A stretch of DNA of 55,587 bases from a virus. Position 1 is the first letter of the stretch; every line of letters begins with the position of its first letter. Position numbers and translations under genes: made by a program. Below are positions 31,180-38,523 of this stretch, piece after piece. The stretch is from the IMG/VR virus record IMGVR_UViG_3300035698_007215, positions 1-55,587 of that record. One strand, written 5' to 3'. A model generated the notes under the pieces. It was given only the letters and a program-made list of their open reading frames with translations. It was not told the DNA's origin and did no database searches.

Positions 31180-33318
31180 TTACTTAGACGCATTATTTAC
31201 CTCTAAAACTGTGTCAGCAACGGCCGCCATCTTCTCATCATGAGTCACGACAAACAGCTGGACACGTCCGGCAAGCTTCTTCTTCACCAGACCCAACACA
31301 CGTACTACACTATCTACGTGCTCGCTGTCAAGATGAGCAGTCGGCTCATCCAAGAAAAGAAAACCAGTTTCACTCTTTATCTCGTTGACTGCAAACCTGA
31401 AAGCAAGGGAAAATATGGTCTTCTCTCCACCTGATAATCTGTCAGCACGAATGGTCGTGCCCTTCGCAGGGAAGTGTGCTATGAACCCCTTCTCGTTATC
31501 GTAGCTGGCTGTAAAGCCGGCCTGCATTGCTTCCAAGTACACCTCTGCGTTAATAAGAGCACGATCAATAAAGCTCTTGATCTTGCCTGCCGGGAAGTTA
31601 TCTCTGTGTAACGCACTCCTGGCAAACTCAATGTGGTCAGAGAACACCTTCAGCTTCTCGGCCTTTTCAGCCTTGGCCTCAGTCTCATGTAGTCCCTCCA
31701 TAGCCTTCTCTGACTGACTCGCAACCTCGGTAAGCTGTCCTGCTAAAGATGACATCTTTGTCTTGTGCTCATCAAAGGCTTCGATGTAGGTGCGAGCCTC
31801 TGAAACGTTTCCAGATGTACTCTCTACGTTACCTAGTCCGGCCAGGTTGTCAAGTACAGCTGACAACTTGGTATCGCAGATCTGTAGCTTGCTGTTGGCA
31901 TCGACGTGCACTTCACTGATGCTATCCACGTTATCCTGCTCACCTTTGACGCTACTGGACAGTACCGTGAAGTCACTGACGACTGCCTTGGCTGCTGAGG
32001 TGTCGGCTGCTGTCTCTGCGACGTCGTCCATACCAGCCAGCGCCTCCTGCGTGTTCTTTACTGTGGTCTGCAGCTCTGCAAGCCGAGTACGGTAGTCGGT
32101 GAGTTTCTTACTCCACGCTGTTCTCTTGATATTCAAGTCTAGTTTGCTCTGACTTGCCATCTTACCAATAGCCGTCATCTCTTCGATGATCGCCACGTTC
32201 TCTGCGATGATAGCAGAAGGATCCTCCAGCTCTGTCTTACACGTAGGACAGCGCTTGTCCTCTGCAGACAGGTTGTCTCGAACACGTACAGCCTGCTTGA
32301 CCTCATTACACGCATCTGAGTAGATGTCATCGAACTCTTTGATCTTGGCCTCATCTACGAACTCATCAGGTACAGCTTCAATTCCTGCAAGCGTAGCGCT
32401 AGTTTCTTCCAGCTTCTTCCCAAGTCTAGCCTTCTCAGCTACACGCTTAGCAACAGCCTCTGCAGTTGAGATGACTCGAAGTGCTTCATCATAGTCAGTG
32501 CGCCTGTCCTCCATCGTGGCAGTTAGGCTAAGTAGAGACGCACGTGCTATCTCCAATTGCGCAGCCGCTTGTATTACGATTGGTTCCAGTTGATGATGCT
32601 CCGCTGTGAGCGCCGTCTGGTCAGTGCTATACTTGACCAGATTATCCAGGTTAGACAGCAGTACCTTACACTGGTCATAGCGCTCTTGTGATGGGTTAAT
32701 AGAACTGAGAGCCGCATGCTCTGACTTCAGCTTCATGTTTCTTTCCACTAACTCCTGCACCTGTCTACGCTTCTCGTCCAGGTCAAAGGACAGCATGAAC
32801 GGTGTGCACAGAGCCTTGGCCTCAGCGAGCTGTTTACGCTTTGTCTCGATGTCGTTCAGCCCAGCCAGCCGCTGAAAGATCTGTTGCCGCTTAGACTGTG
32901 TGGTGAAGAGTCCGGCGTCAAGCTTACCCTGCCGGACAATAGAAGCCTCGTTCACCAACTCAATTGGAGTACGCAGCAGCGCACTCTCGATGTACTCAAC
33001 TACCTCATTAGACTTAGAGATCTTCAGGTCACCACGTACCAGCTTCCTGCTTGTGCGGCCAAGAGCCATCGATAGTTCAACCTCGTCACCCTCAGCTTCA
33101 ATGACTGCCTTTACCTCACCTTTCTCTTCACCCTGCGTGACTACAGTATCCATCGTGCCAGGCCATGTAAACTTGTTGGTTAATAAAAGACCAAGTAGCT
33201 CAATCACGCTACTCTTGCCACAGCCGTTCGGTCCTATGATTACGTTGAAGTCAGTGAACTCAGACTCCAGACTTCTATGTTGCAGCCCGTTTGTTATCTT
33301 GACAGACTTTATTCTCAT
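31180..33318 (-). CDS. Rad50/SbcC-like ATPase, recombination nuclease subunit (gp46-type)
   Basis: 712 residues. Walker A is GPNGCGKSS (29-37). Long coiled coils run over about 160-570 and are broken by a zinc hook CPTC near 357. The signature SGGEKTIFSLA (about 625) and Walker B FLFLDEPTAHLDS (about 650) are complete. With the Mre11-like subunit (35883-37049) it forms the SbcCD/gp46-gp47 complex, which resects DNA ends for strand invasion. ATG 33318 follows AGGAAAGG. The stop is close to the 31-kb promoter region. Confidence 0.9.
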   Translation of the reverse strand: MRIKSVKITNGLQHRSLESEFTDFNVIIGPNGCGKSSVIELLGLLLTNKFTWPGTMDTVVTQGEEKGEVKAVIEAEGDEVELSMALGRTSRKLVRGDLKISKSNEVVEYIESALLRTPIELVNEASIVRQGKLDAGLFTTQSKRQQIFQRLAGLNDIETKRKQLAEAKALCTPFMLSFDLDEKRRQVQELVERNMKLKSEHAALSSINPSQERYDQCKVLLSNLDNLVKYSTDQTALTAEHHQLEPIVIQAAAQLEIARASLLSLTATMEDRRTDYDEALRVISTAEAVAKRVAEKARLGKKLEETSATLAGIEAVPDEFVDEAKIKEFDDIYSDACNEVKQAVRVRDNLSAEDKRCPTCKTELEDPSAIIAENVAIIEEMTAIGKMASQSKLDLNIKRTAWSKKLTDYRTRLAELQTTVKNTQEALAGMDDVAETAADTSAAKAVVSDFTVLSSSVKGEQDNVDSISEVHVDANSKLQICDTKLSAVLDNLAGLGNVESTSGNVSEARTYIEAFDEHKTKMSSLAGQLTEVASQSEKAMEGLHETEAKAEKAEKLKVFSDHIEFARSALHRDNFPAGKIKSFIDRALINAEVYLEAMQAGFTASYDNEKGFIAHFPAKGTTIRADRLSGGEKTIFSLAFRFAVNEIKSETGFLFLDEPTAHLDSEHVDSVVRVLGLVKKKLAGRVQLFVVTHDEKMAAVADTVLEVNNASK

Positions 33319-33331
33319 GCTGCTACCTTTC

Positions 33332-33697
33332 CTACCGCTTACTGCGGAGTTTAGCTCTGTGTAACTGAATGGACCGCATAGTAAGCCCTGTCATCCTAGC
33401 CGCCTCTGCAGTAGGTATAGAGAGCTTCGCAATAACAATGTTATCTTCAGCCCTTTTTCGCTTGCGTGCATCCCTCGTATATCGTGCCGCTGTTGCTTCA
33501 CTTATCTGTAGCTGATAAGCTATGTCCTTTAGCCGTACACCTTCTTCAAAGAGAGCCATGGCAGCAGGTATGCAGTTGCAGCGTACACGGCCCCAGAGCT
33601 TCGCCGCAAGCGCATAGACGGTGTGCAATGGCACCCCTTCGTCACGGCAAGTCTTCAATTTACTGATTAGATCACTCTCTAATGCGGCCTGCGTCAT
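33332..33697 (-). CDS. Double helix-turn-helix DNA-binding protein (121 aa)
   Basis: Two HTH segments are visible: LKDIAYQLQISEATAARYTR (about residues 55-74) and TAEAARMTGLTMRSIQLHR (about 95-113). This suggests a sequence-specific DNA binder such as a regulator, or less likely a small terminase. AGGAGG precedes ATG 33697, which overlaps the upstream stop (ATGA). A candidate for the protein that binds the repeat-flanked promoters; that link is inference. Confidence 0.72.
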   Translation of the reverse strand: MTQAALESDLISKLKTCRDEGVPLHTVYALAAKLWGRVRCNCIPAAMALFEEGVRLKDIAYQLQISEATAARYTRDARKRKRAEDNIVIAKLSIPTAEAARMTGLTMRSIQLHRAKLRSKR

Positions 33698-34107
33698 TCC
33701 GCCTCCTTTTCCTTCTTTCTTAGCTTGCGCTTACGCTGCTCGTCGGACATTGAGCGCATCTTCTTGTTGAACCATGTCGTGGTCTCCCTGCTGACGTTAA
33801 CAATAAGACCCATGTGTTCTTTTACATCATCGTCCTCGATGCAAAAGGCAGTGGTCTCACCTGACTTAGTGTCGGTGCTCGTCATGTAGGGCCCCCCAAC
33901 GAGTTGTAACATGTAGAGTCTGTAACAGAACTCGTCGTAGTTCTTTTCGTGAATACCATCCATGCCTACAGATACGCATATCCACAGAAGAGCCTCGGTA
34001 ATAGGATCCATAGTGTACAGCTGCTCGCCATCGCTGTCCTTACTTGATTCCCTGTGGCATACCTCTTGGTGATTCTCTATCTTGGTAAAGTCCCACTGCA
34101 ATGCCAT
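33694..34107 (-). CDS. Unknown protein with basic C-terminus (137 aa)
   Basis: ATG 34107 follows AAGGA. A globular N-terminal 110 residues precede a Lys/Arg-rich tail (EQRKRKLRKKEKEAE). No motif recognised. It is coupled by ATGA to the HTH protein gene that follows. Confidence 0.7.
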   Translation of the reverse strand: MALQWDFTKIENHQEVCHRESSKDSDGEQLYTMDPITEALLWICVSVGMDGIHEKNYDEFCYRLYMLQLVGGPYMTSTDTKSGETTAFCIEDDDVKEHMGLIVNVSRETTTWFNKKMRSMSDEQRKRKLRKKEKEAE

Positions 34108-34108
34108 G

Positions 34109-34930
34109 CTATTTCCTTTTCTTTTGTACCGTACTAATTTGAGCCTTCTTAACTAGCCCGACTTTTTCTTTCTTCAGACACCACCCGAAGATCGCTGTAT
34201 TCAGCCTCTGAATGGCCTTGTTATTAACGATCTTGATATACTCAGGATCGTCTTTAAATGTCTCCCACCTGTCGAGTACTCTGAGGTTCCTACCGTTTCC
34301 ACGGGTACCAGTAAATGAGCTACCGTTTCCGGCCAGGTGCACGTGGTCCATGGTATCCTCAGTGTACTTACACTTGAGTATGTCACAGAGCACTTTGCGG
34401 TACCCAGCTTCGGAGAACCACCTGTTATAGTTGATGGTGACAAGATTTTCCAGATTGGCGTAGTCGCCAGTTTTCTGCGCCGCTTTAGCGTGTTCCAGCC
34501 ACAGCCCAACCAGTGCGTTGTACGGATGGTCCAGCGGCTTGCCCTTGCGAGTACGCTCCATTCGGCTTGCGAGCAGGTTGTAAAAATCACGCATGATCAA
34601 TACAGTGTAACGCTTTTTCGACTTACCGTTAAACTTTTCAGCAACCATTTCCATCGAACGCATCATGTATAGACCCACATCCTCGAAATTGTAGATGAGT
34701 ACCTTGCGTGGTTTGCCCCGGTCGCCATGGCCACACTTATGTGAGTCGTCGGTTGGGTGCGTGTTCGTATTGAAGGGGTCAATTTGTGGCAAAAATTCGT
34801 TTACCCAGTTAATGTACCTGATGGTATTGCCGTACTTACCTCGTAGCGCAGCTTGGAGCCAATCCATCACGCAATGATGCCCACTGCGTTGAAGGGCGCA
34901 TACCGCTATCTCAACTTCTTGCTTAGCCAT
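34109..34930 (-). CDS. Sulfotransferase-like P-loop protein (273 aa)
   Basis: From ATG 34930 (GGGAG upstream, 8-nt overlap with the preceding stop). The N-terminal strand-loop CALQRSGHHCVMDWL resembles the 5'-phosphosulfate loop of sulfotransferases (RSG followed by small or polar residues). TVLIMRDFYNLLASR in the middle resembles the 3'-phosphate-binding RDP...SR motif. If so, it would transfer sulfate from PAPS to a glycan or other acceptor, which would fit with the phage's five glycosyltransferase-like genes. The P-loop is not canonical, so the assignment is moderate. Confidence 0.6.
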   Translation of the reverse strand: MAKQEVEIAVCALQRSGHHCVMDWLQAALRGKYGNTIRYINWVNEFLPQIDPFNTNTHPTDDSHKCGHGDRGKPRKVLIYNFEDVGLYMMRSMEMVAEKFNGKSKKRYTVLIMRDFYNLLASRMERTRKGKPLDHPYNALVGLWLEHAKAAQKTGDYANLENLVTINYNRWFSEAGYRKVLCDILKCKYTEDTMDHVHLAGNGSSFTGTRGNGRNLRVLDRWETFKDDPEYIKIVNNKAIQRLNTAIFGWCLKKEKVGLVKKAQISTVQKKRK

Positions 34931-35393
34931 CTCTACTCTCCCATCCAAGTTGTTTGATTGTATTTCTCAGTATAGTCGTCAGCTGCTGACCTATATGAAA
35001 GCGCCCCCTGTTATGCTCGATTGACTTCATGATGTCGCCATCATCGTGGCGAAGAGTTGCTGATTTCCAGTCACACATCATTTCAACCAGATCGAGCAGT
35101 GTCATACCGTCGATGCCGTTCTCGAAATGCTCTGGGTGATGAGAATTTACGGCGTAGTGGTGATCCAGCGCAACCTGCATCTCTTTCATGTGCGCAGCAT
35201 ACTCGTCACTGCCGTAAGTACACCCCTTCAACTTCGGCGTGTACTCAGCAAATATCTCACGCTCAGGAGATTCTAACTTTGATTCATCATGGTGGGCCGA
35301 CAAGTCCATTAGCTTCTTCACGAACTTAAATATCCTGTTGTGTACCTCATCGATGTGAGCGTATGTCTGCTTTTCAAATTCCTGTTCATTCAT
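34923..35393 (-). CDS. DUF5662-like protein (156 aa)
   Basis: From ATG 35393. The His/Asp motif AHHDESKL (33-40), the stretch ALDHHYAVNSHHPEH (75-89) and LLDLVEMMCDWKSAT (about 99-113) match the pattern I associate with DUF5662, a phage and bacterial family with conserved metal-type His/Asp residues, perhaps HD-like. Its reaction is unknown. It overlaps neighbours by 8 nt on both sides. Confidence 0.72.
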   Translation of the reverse strand: MNEQEFEKQTYAHIDEVHNRIFKFVKKLMDLSAHHDESKLESPEREIFAEYTPKLKGCTYGSDEYAAHMKEMQVALDHHYAVNSHHPEHFENGIDGMTLLDLVEMMCDWKSATLRHDDGDIMKSIEHNRGRFHIGQQLTTILRNTIKQLGWESRDG

Positions 35394-35799
35394 TCTTTTT
35401 CTCCAAGTGCAACACTCTCTTGTCAAATGGACAGCACCGTGGTGGTGGCAGCCCTACATGTGTGTGACGCAGTGCAAGCTCAGCACCCCAGAACTTGGGA
35501 CATCCCATTATACCAGCGTCAACCCACTCATCAAAGTACGCCGGATCTACCTTACTTTCGTTGTCAACAGTAGAAGCGTATACAGCTGGGTTACTGGCTA
35601 GGAAGGCCTTTTCTGCGCCAGACATGATCTTGTTCTCAGCTTCAGCCTGCAGCCCTCTCTCCGCTTGCTGGCTTTCTAGTGCCCGCCGACTCAGTTGAGG
35701 TGGTACTACTCGTTTTTCCTTGATCTTCTCCTCGTTGCGATCATGCTGTTCCTGAATAGCTTCGTCCCAGCACTTTCTACACACGGGTACTTTTAACAT
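35386..35799 (-). CDS. Four-cysteine protein, third member of the CxxC-CP-PPxxCP family (137 aa)
   Basis: It has CRKC at residues 7-10, then a charged helix inserted (EEKIKEKR...), MGCPKFW near 98-104 and GLPPPRCCPFDKR near 116-128. The Cys layout and the Pro run before the last CP match the two small proteins at 25545-26031, but with a ~70-residue helical insert between the halves. GGGGGAT precedes ATG 35799. Function unknown; zinc binding is inferred. Confidence 0.7.
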   Translation of the reverse strand: MLKVPVCRKCWDEAIQEQHDRNEEKIKEKRVVPPQLSRRALESQQAERGLQAEAENKIMSGAEKAFLASNPAVYASTVDNESKVDPAYFDEWVDAGIMGCPKFWGAELALRHTHVGLPPPRCCPFDKRVLHLEKKNE

Positions 35800-35808
35800 G
35801 ACATCCCC

Positions 35809-35886
35809 CTATAACAGAGGTACCAATGGAAACAACAAGTTGCACCCACCCAGTAAAGGCAGTGCGAGTAATAACAATAATCTCAT
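35809..35886 (-). CDS. 25-residue lipoprotein peptide
   Basis: A very short frame from ATG 35886 to TAG 35809. It begins MRLLLLLALPLLGGC, a signal peptide with a lipobox-like LGGC (Cys15), and leaves a mature peptide of only 11 residues, mostly hydrophobic. The ATG overlaps the Mre11-like stop (ATGA, 35883-35886) and GAGG lies just upstream, like most true starts here. It would be lipidated and membrane-anchored. Possible roles are a spanin-like fragment (too short for a normal Rz1), superinfection exclusion or receptor masking. Confidence 0.5.
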   Translation of the reverse strand: MRLLLLLALPLLGGCNLLFPLVPLL

Positions 35887-37049
35887 AGTACCTCTACCTC
35901 CTCTGTGCTGTTATCAGCCCCCAGGTTGATTTCAGTTGTTTCAACTATAGGTTTTTCTGCTGTAATGTCTACAGTGTCAACACCAAGTTTCTCACGCAGA
36001 CGCTGTAAAGCATCTCCTGTTGGATTCTGCACAACATCCATAGTAAAATCAAACTCACTCTGATACTGTGTACGATCAACATAACGTTCAAGTATCTGTT
36101 CATCTGTCTGATCATCCCCGACATTGATGTACTGTATATCTGAATCGGCAGCTTTCGATCCTGACGTGTGCAAGTGGTAGTACTGAGCTAACCTGACATA
36201 CTCATCCTGCTCGATAGGCATGTCAACTATGACTACAGGCTGCTGCAGTGGCTCCGGAAGCGTGGTATCGGCGTTCATACTGCCGGCCTTTTGCTCCTCA
36301 GTCATCTGAGAATAGTTCATGATGACCCTGCTCTTCAGCGGTACACGCTCCCAGTTGAATGGGTCCTGCACGAGAATCACTGACTTGTCGTGCGGCTCGT
36401 CTGCTGCTCTCATCCAAGCAGATCCGGTGTAGACTATCTCTGCTCCGTCCTTTACAAGGTGATGCAGCGCCTCATGGTAGTCGCCGGCGAATATCTTCTT
36501 CACGCTCTTCGGTACGTTGGACATGGAGAAGTGAAAACCTATGCCCATGACTTCCTCAGCAGTCCCATGCAGAAACAGTATCTCCGTCTCCTCTGGAACG
36601 CAGGCCAGATTTAGGGCCTCAAATGCCTTTGGAAAGTAGTCCATGGCGAACGCTTTGTGACCCATGAAGTCGAACGCACAGCCGTGCATATGCTCTGCAC
36701 CACGACAGATACTCAACCACGGGTAATTTTCATAGTGAGCCTGCACAACAATCTCGTGCTGACCCTGTATGTATCTCACCCTGTGGCCATCCGCAATTAG
36801 TGGCTCAAGAAGGCTCTGTACAACGATGACCGGTCGTGGAAGATTGATCACTGAGTCAAGTATGTCTCCCAACAGATACAAGTCGGCTTCATACTCCCTT
36901 GTGATGTTTACGATCTGCTGCAGTGCAAAGACATCGTCCCCTGCAATCTCCGCACGACCACTCCACATACCTGGCTTCTTCAGCAAATGTAAATCAGCGG
37001 CAATTATTGCCGTTTTTCTGGTGCTAGGTTCCAGTTCTTGTATCTTCAT
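35883..37049 (-). CDS. Mre11/SbcD-like nuclease subunit (gp47-type)
   Basis: 388 residues of a calcineurin-like metallophosphoesterase. The motifs are ADLHL (18-22), LGDILDS (60-66), GQHE in place of GNHE (96-99), FLHG (159-162) and GDYHEA (189-194). It partners the Rad50-like ATPase at 31180-33318 to process DNA ends. The C-terminal ~130 residues are a less conserved capping region ending in Glu/Val. AAAAAGG precedes ATG 37049. The two subunits are separated by six genes, which is unusual because they are normally adjacent. Confidence 0.87.
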   Translation of the reverse strand: MKIQELEPSTRKTAIIAADLHLLKKPGMWSGRAEIAGDDVFALQQIVNITREYEADLYLLGDILDSVINLPRPVIVVQSLLEPLIADGHRVRYIQGQHEIVVQAHYENYPWLSICRGAEHMHGCAFDFMGHKAFAMDYFPKAFEALNLACVPEETEILFLHGTAEEVMGIGFHFSMSNVPKSVKKIFAGDYHEALHHLVKDGAEIVYTGSAWMRAADEPHDKSVILVQDPFNWERVPLKSRVIMNYSQMTEEQKAGSMNADTTLPEPLQQPVVIVDMPIEQDEYVRLAQYYHLHTSGSKAADSDIQYINVGDDQTDEQILERYVDRTQYQSEFDFTMDVVQNPTGDALQRLREKLGVDTVDITAEKPIVETTEINLGADNSTEEVEVL

Positions 37050-37271
37050 ATCTTTTCCTTTTTACTTTTCAACCCCGGTGATAGACCCTCCGGAATAAAA
37101 GGAGGAGGGGCTAGAACAGCTCTATAGAGCTAGTATACCTCTAACTCACAAGGCACTTATACACAACAGCTATGTCATTAACCACATACTAAAACAAGAC
37201 TTACAACATCAGCTTAATGCCGTAAGTGCCGATTACGTGGGCTATATAGTATACCGATAACTCACATAACA
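37050..37271 (-). promoter_or_regulatory. 222-nt non-coding control region with direct repeats
   Basis: No gene is visible here. It holds two 20-nt direct repeats (37131-37150 and 37247-37266, 18 of 20 identical), each carrying TATACT on the minus strand, which could be a -10 box but lacks a good -35. GGCACTTA (37153-37160) and its complement TAAGTGCC (37223-37230) lie between them. A perfect 14-bp palindrome AGCTCTATAGAGCT is at 37118-37131. The layout suggests promoters and operators controlling the Mre11-like gene. Confidence 0.5.
37131..37266 (-). repeat. Pair of 20-nt direct repeats
   Basis: TAGTATACCTCTAACTCACA (37131-37150) and the same sequence with CT changed to GA (37247-37266) are 116 nt apart, start to start. 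They read TGTGAGTTA-N2-GGTATACTA on the minus strand. No third copy was seen by eye in the window. Confidence 0.6.
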
Positions 37272-37979
37272 TCAGGTGTTGAGGCTGTACAATCGTGTAC
37301 CCTTCATTAAGTCCAGGTAATCACTGAAGATATGACTTGTTACCACCTTGTAGTTCCACATCAGCACTTCAGACAGCAAAACCTTTAACCGCTCCTTAGA
37401 GCACAGCTCTCCAGGTAATCCTTTGCGATCCTTCATAAAGAACACAGCACTGAACTGCGGTTCCAGGTATGACTCCGGGTACGTGACGTTCCGTACAGCA
37501 GCCACACACTTACCAGGAGCTCGTGAAAGCTTCTTACGGTCCTCCACGTCACCTTCAACTCTCAGGTACTTCAGCACCCCTCTACTTGCGGCTACTGACA
37601 ATTTTGCGTATAGATCCAGCACGATCTTACCACGGCACCACGGACAGATCTTAGCACGTCCACAGGTTCGTGCTTTTCTTTCATACTTCTTAACCTCACC
37701 ATCTTTAATATAAGTTGTGTTATCCCAGTGAGAGTACTTCATGGTGCATAGCCTCAACCTGTGTGTCATCACATCATCGAACGGCAAGCTGCTTAACAGG
37801 TTGTACCATGTAGAAGCTACACCGGCCAGCCTCCTGGCATCGTTAATTGATAACTGAAGGCGCTTGCACATAACGAGTGGATTAAAACGGCTTGTTATAT
37901 CCTCGTCAATCATTTCGCCATCCAGGTAACTTGGAAAAGGCGTGGTGATAGAGAGGTACCTTGAGTGCGCCATCTTCAT
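37272..37979 (-). CDS. Unknown Cys-containing protein, weak resemblance to replication initiators (235 aa)
   Basis: ATG 37979 overlaps the preceding stop (ATGA). A Cys motif RTCGRAKICPWCRGK near residues 104-118 resembles the zinc-type C...CPxC segment seen in some plasmid Rep proteins. The rest is basic, with a Tyr-rich N-terminus and no visible HUH or nuclease motif. I would not call it an initiator without structure evidence. It ends at the repeat-rich control region. Confidence 0.6.
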   Translation of the reverse strand: MKMAHSRYLSITTPFPSYLDGEMIDEDITSRFNPLVMCKRLQLSINDARRLAGVASTWYNLLSSLPFDDVMTHRLRLCTMKYSHWDNTTYIKDGEVKKYERKARTCGRAKICPWCRGKIVLDLYAKLSVAASRGVLKYLRVEGDVEDRKKLSRAPGKCVAAVRNVTYPESYLEPQFSAVFFMKDRKGLPGELCSKERLKVLLSEVLMWNYKVVTSHIFSDYLDLMKGTRLYSLNT

Positions 37980-38188
37980 GGCTTACTCACTACTGGTTTG
38001 CATGGGCACGGGCCTTTTACAATTCTTTTCCACGCAGGAACAAACCACACACCTAACCAACAATTAAATAACCATGCAATAGGGCCAAATGTTTTCAGTA
38101 TATCGCCACTTATGTTACTTAAACGCACGTTCCACCAATGACGAGTAGCAAGTAACTTTCCGCAGTATGGGCATGCTAATTTTTCCAT
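37976..38188 (-). CDS. Small zinc/membrane protein (70 aa)
   Basis: The start is ATG 38188 with GGAGG 7 nt upstream. It has CPYC (residues 6-9) near the N-terminus, a hydrophobic stretch FGPIAWLFNCWLGVWFVPAW (about 34-53) likely to be a membrane helix, and CPC near the end. It is therefore possibly a membrane-anchored zinc peptide. The gene begins 12 nt after a terminator's U-tract, so it depends on read-through or an unseen promoter. Confidence 0.68.
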   Translation of the reverse strand: MEKLACPYCGKLLATRHWWNVRLSNISGDILKTFGPIAWLFNCWLGVWFVPAWKRIVKGPCPCKPVVSKP

Positions 38189-38210
38189 AATACTTCCTCC
38201 AAAGAAAAAT

Positions 38211-38245
38211 ATCACTCCCGACAGTATGGGGCTGTCGAGAGTGAT
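38211..38245 (-). terminator. Rho-independent terminator
   Basis: A 13-bp stem with one mismatch (ATCACTC and CGACAG paired with CTGTCG and GAGTGAT), loop of 7, is followed on the minus strand by ATTTTTCTTT. It ends transcription from the gene at 38273-38485. The U-tract runs straight into the ribosome site of the next gene, the same layout as at 21036-21140. Confidence 0.85.
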
Positions 38246-38272
38246 ACCGTATTACCGTGAGACATAGTCCAG

Positions 38273-38485
38273 TCATTCATCCTTCGTATGGAAGGACTCA
38301 GCAACTTCGAGTGAAACGTTAAGAAGAGTACCGGCAGCGGCGACTAACGCCAGGCCACGCATAAAGTCATTGAACAAACTTGGTTCTTTAACAGCAGCTT
38401 TGTGCTGACGATCCAAACGGTCCATGCTGCTATTCATGGCTTCAACATTCTCGTCGTGCGGTACTACGTCGATGCTTATAGACAT
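38273..38485 (-). CDS. Unknown small protein with hydrophobic C-terminal helix (70 aa)
   Basis: ATG 38485 follows AGGAGA. A polar N-terminal half is followed by MRGLALVAAAGTLLNVSL (about 42-59), which could be a membrane or amphipathic helix. There is no signal peptide. It is terminated by the hairpin at 38211-38245. A small holin-like role is conceivable, but no lysin is nearby and I do not claim it. Confidence 0.65.
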   Translation of the reverse strand: MSISIDVVPHDENVEAMNSSMDRLDRQHKAAVKEPSLFNDFMRGLALVAAAGTLLNVSLEVAESFHTKDE

Positions 38486-38523
38486 ATCATGTCTCCTGTA
38501 TCAAGTTAAGTTGTCTTATCTAG

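Noticed and set aside
38273-38485. Holin
   Set aside because: Only one weak hydrophobic helix, no lysin or spanin neighbour, and a mid-operon position.
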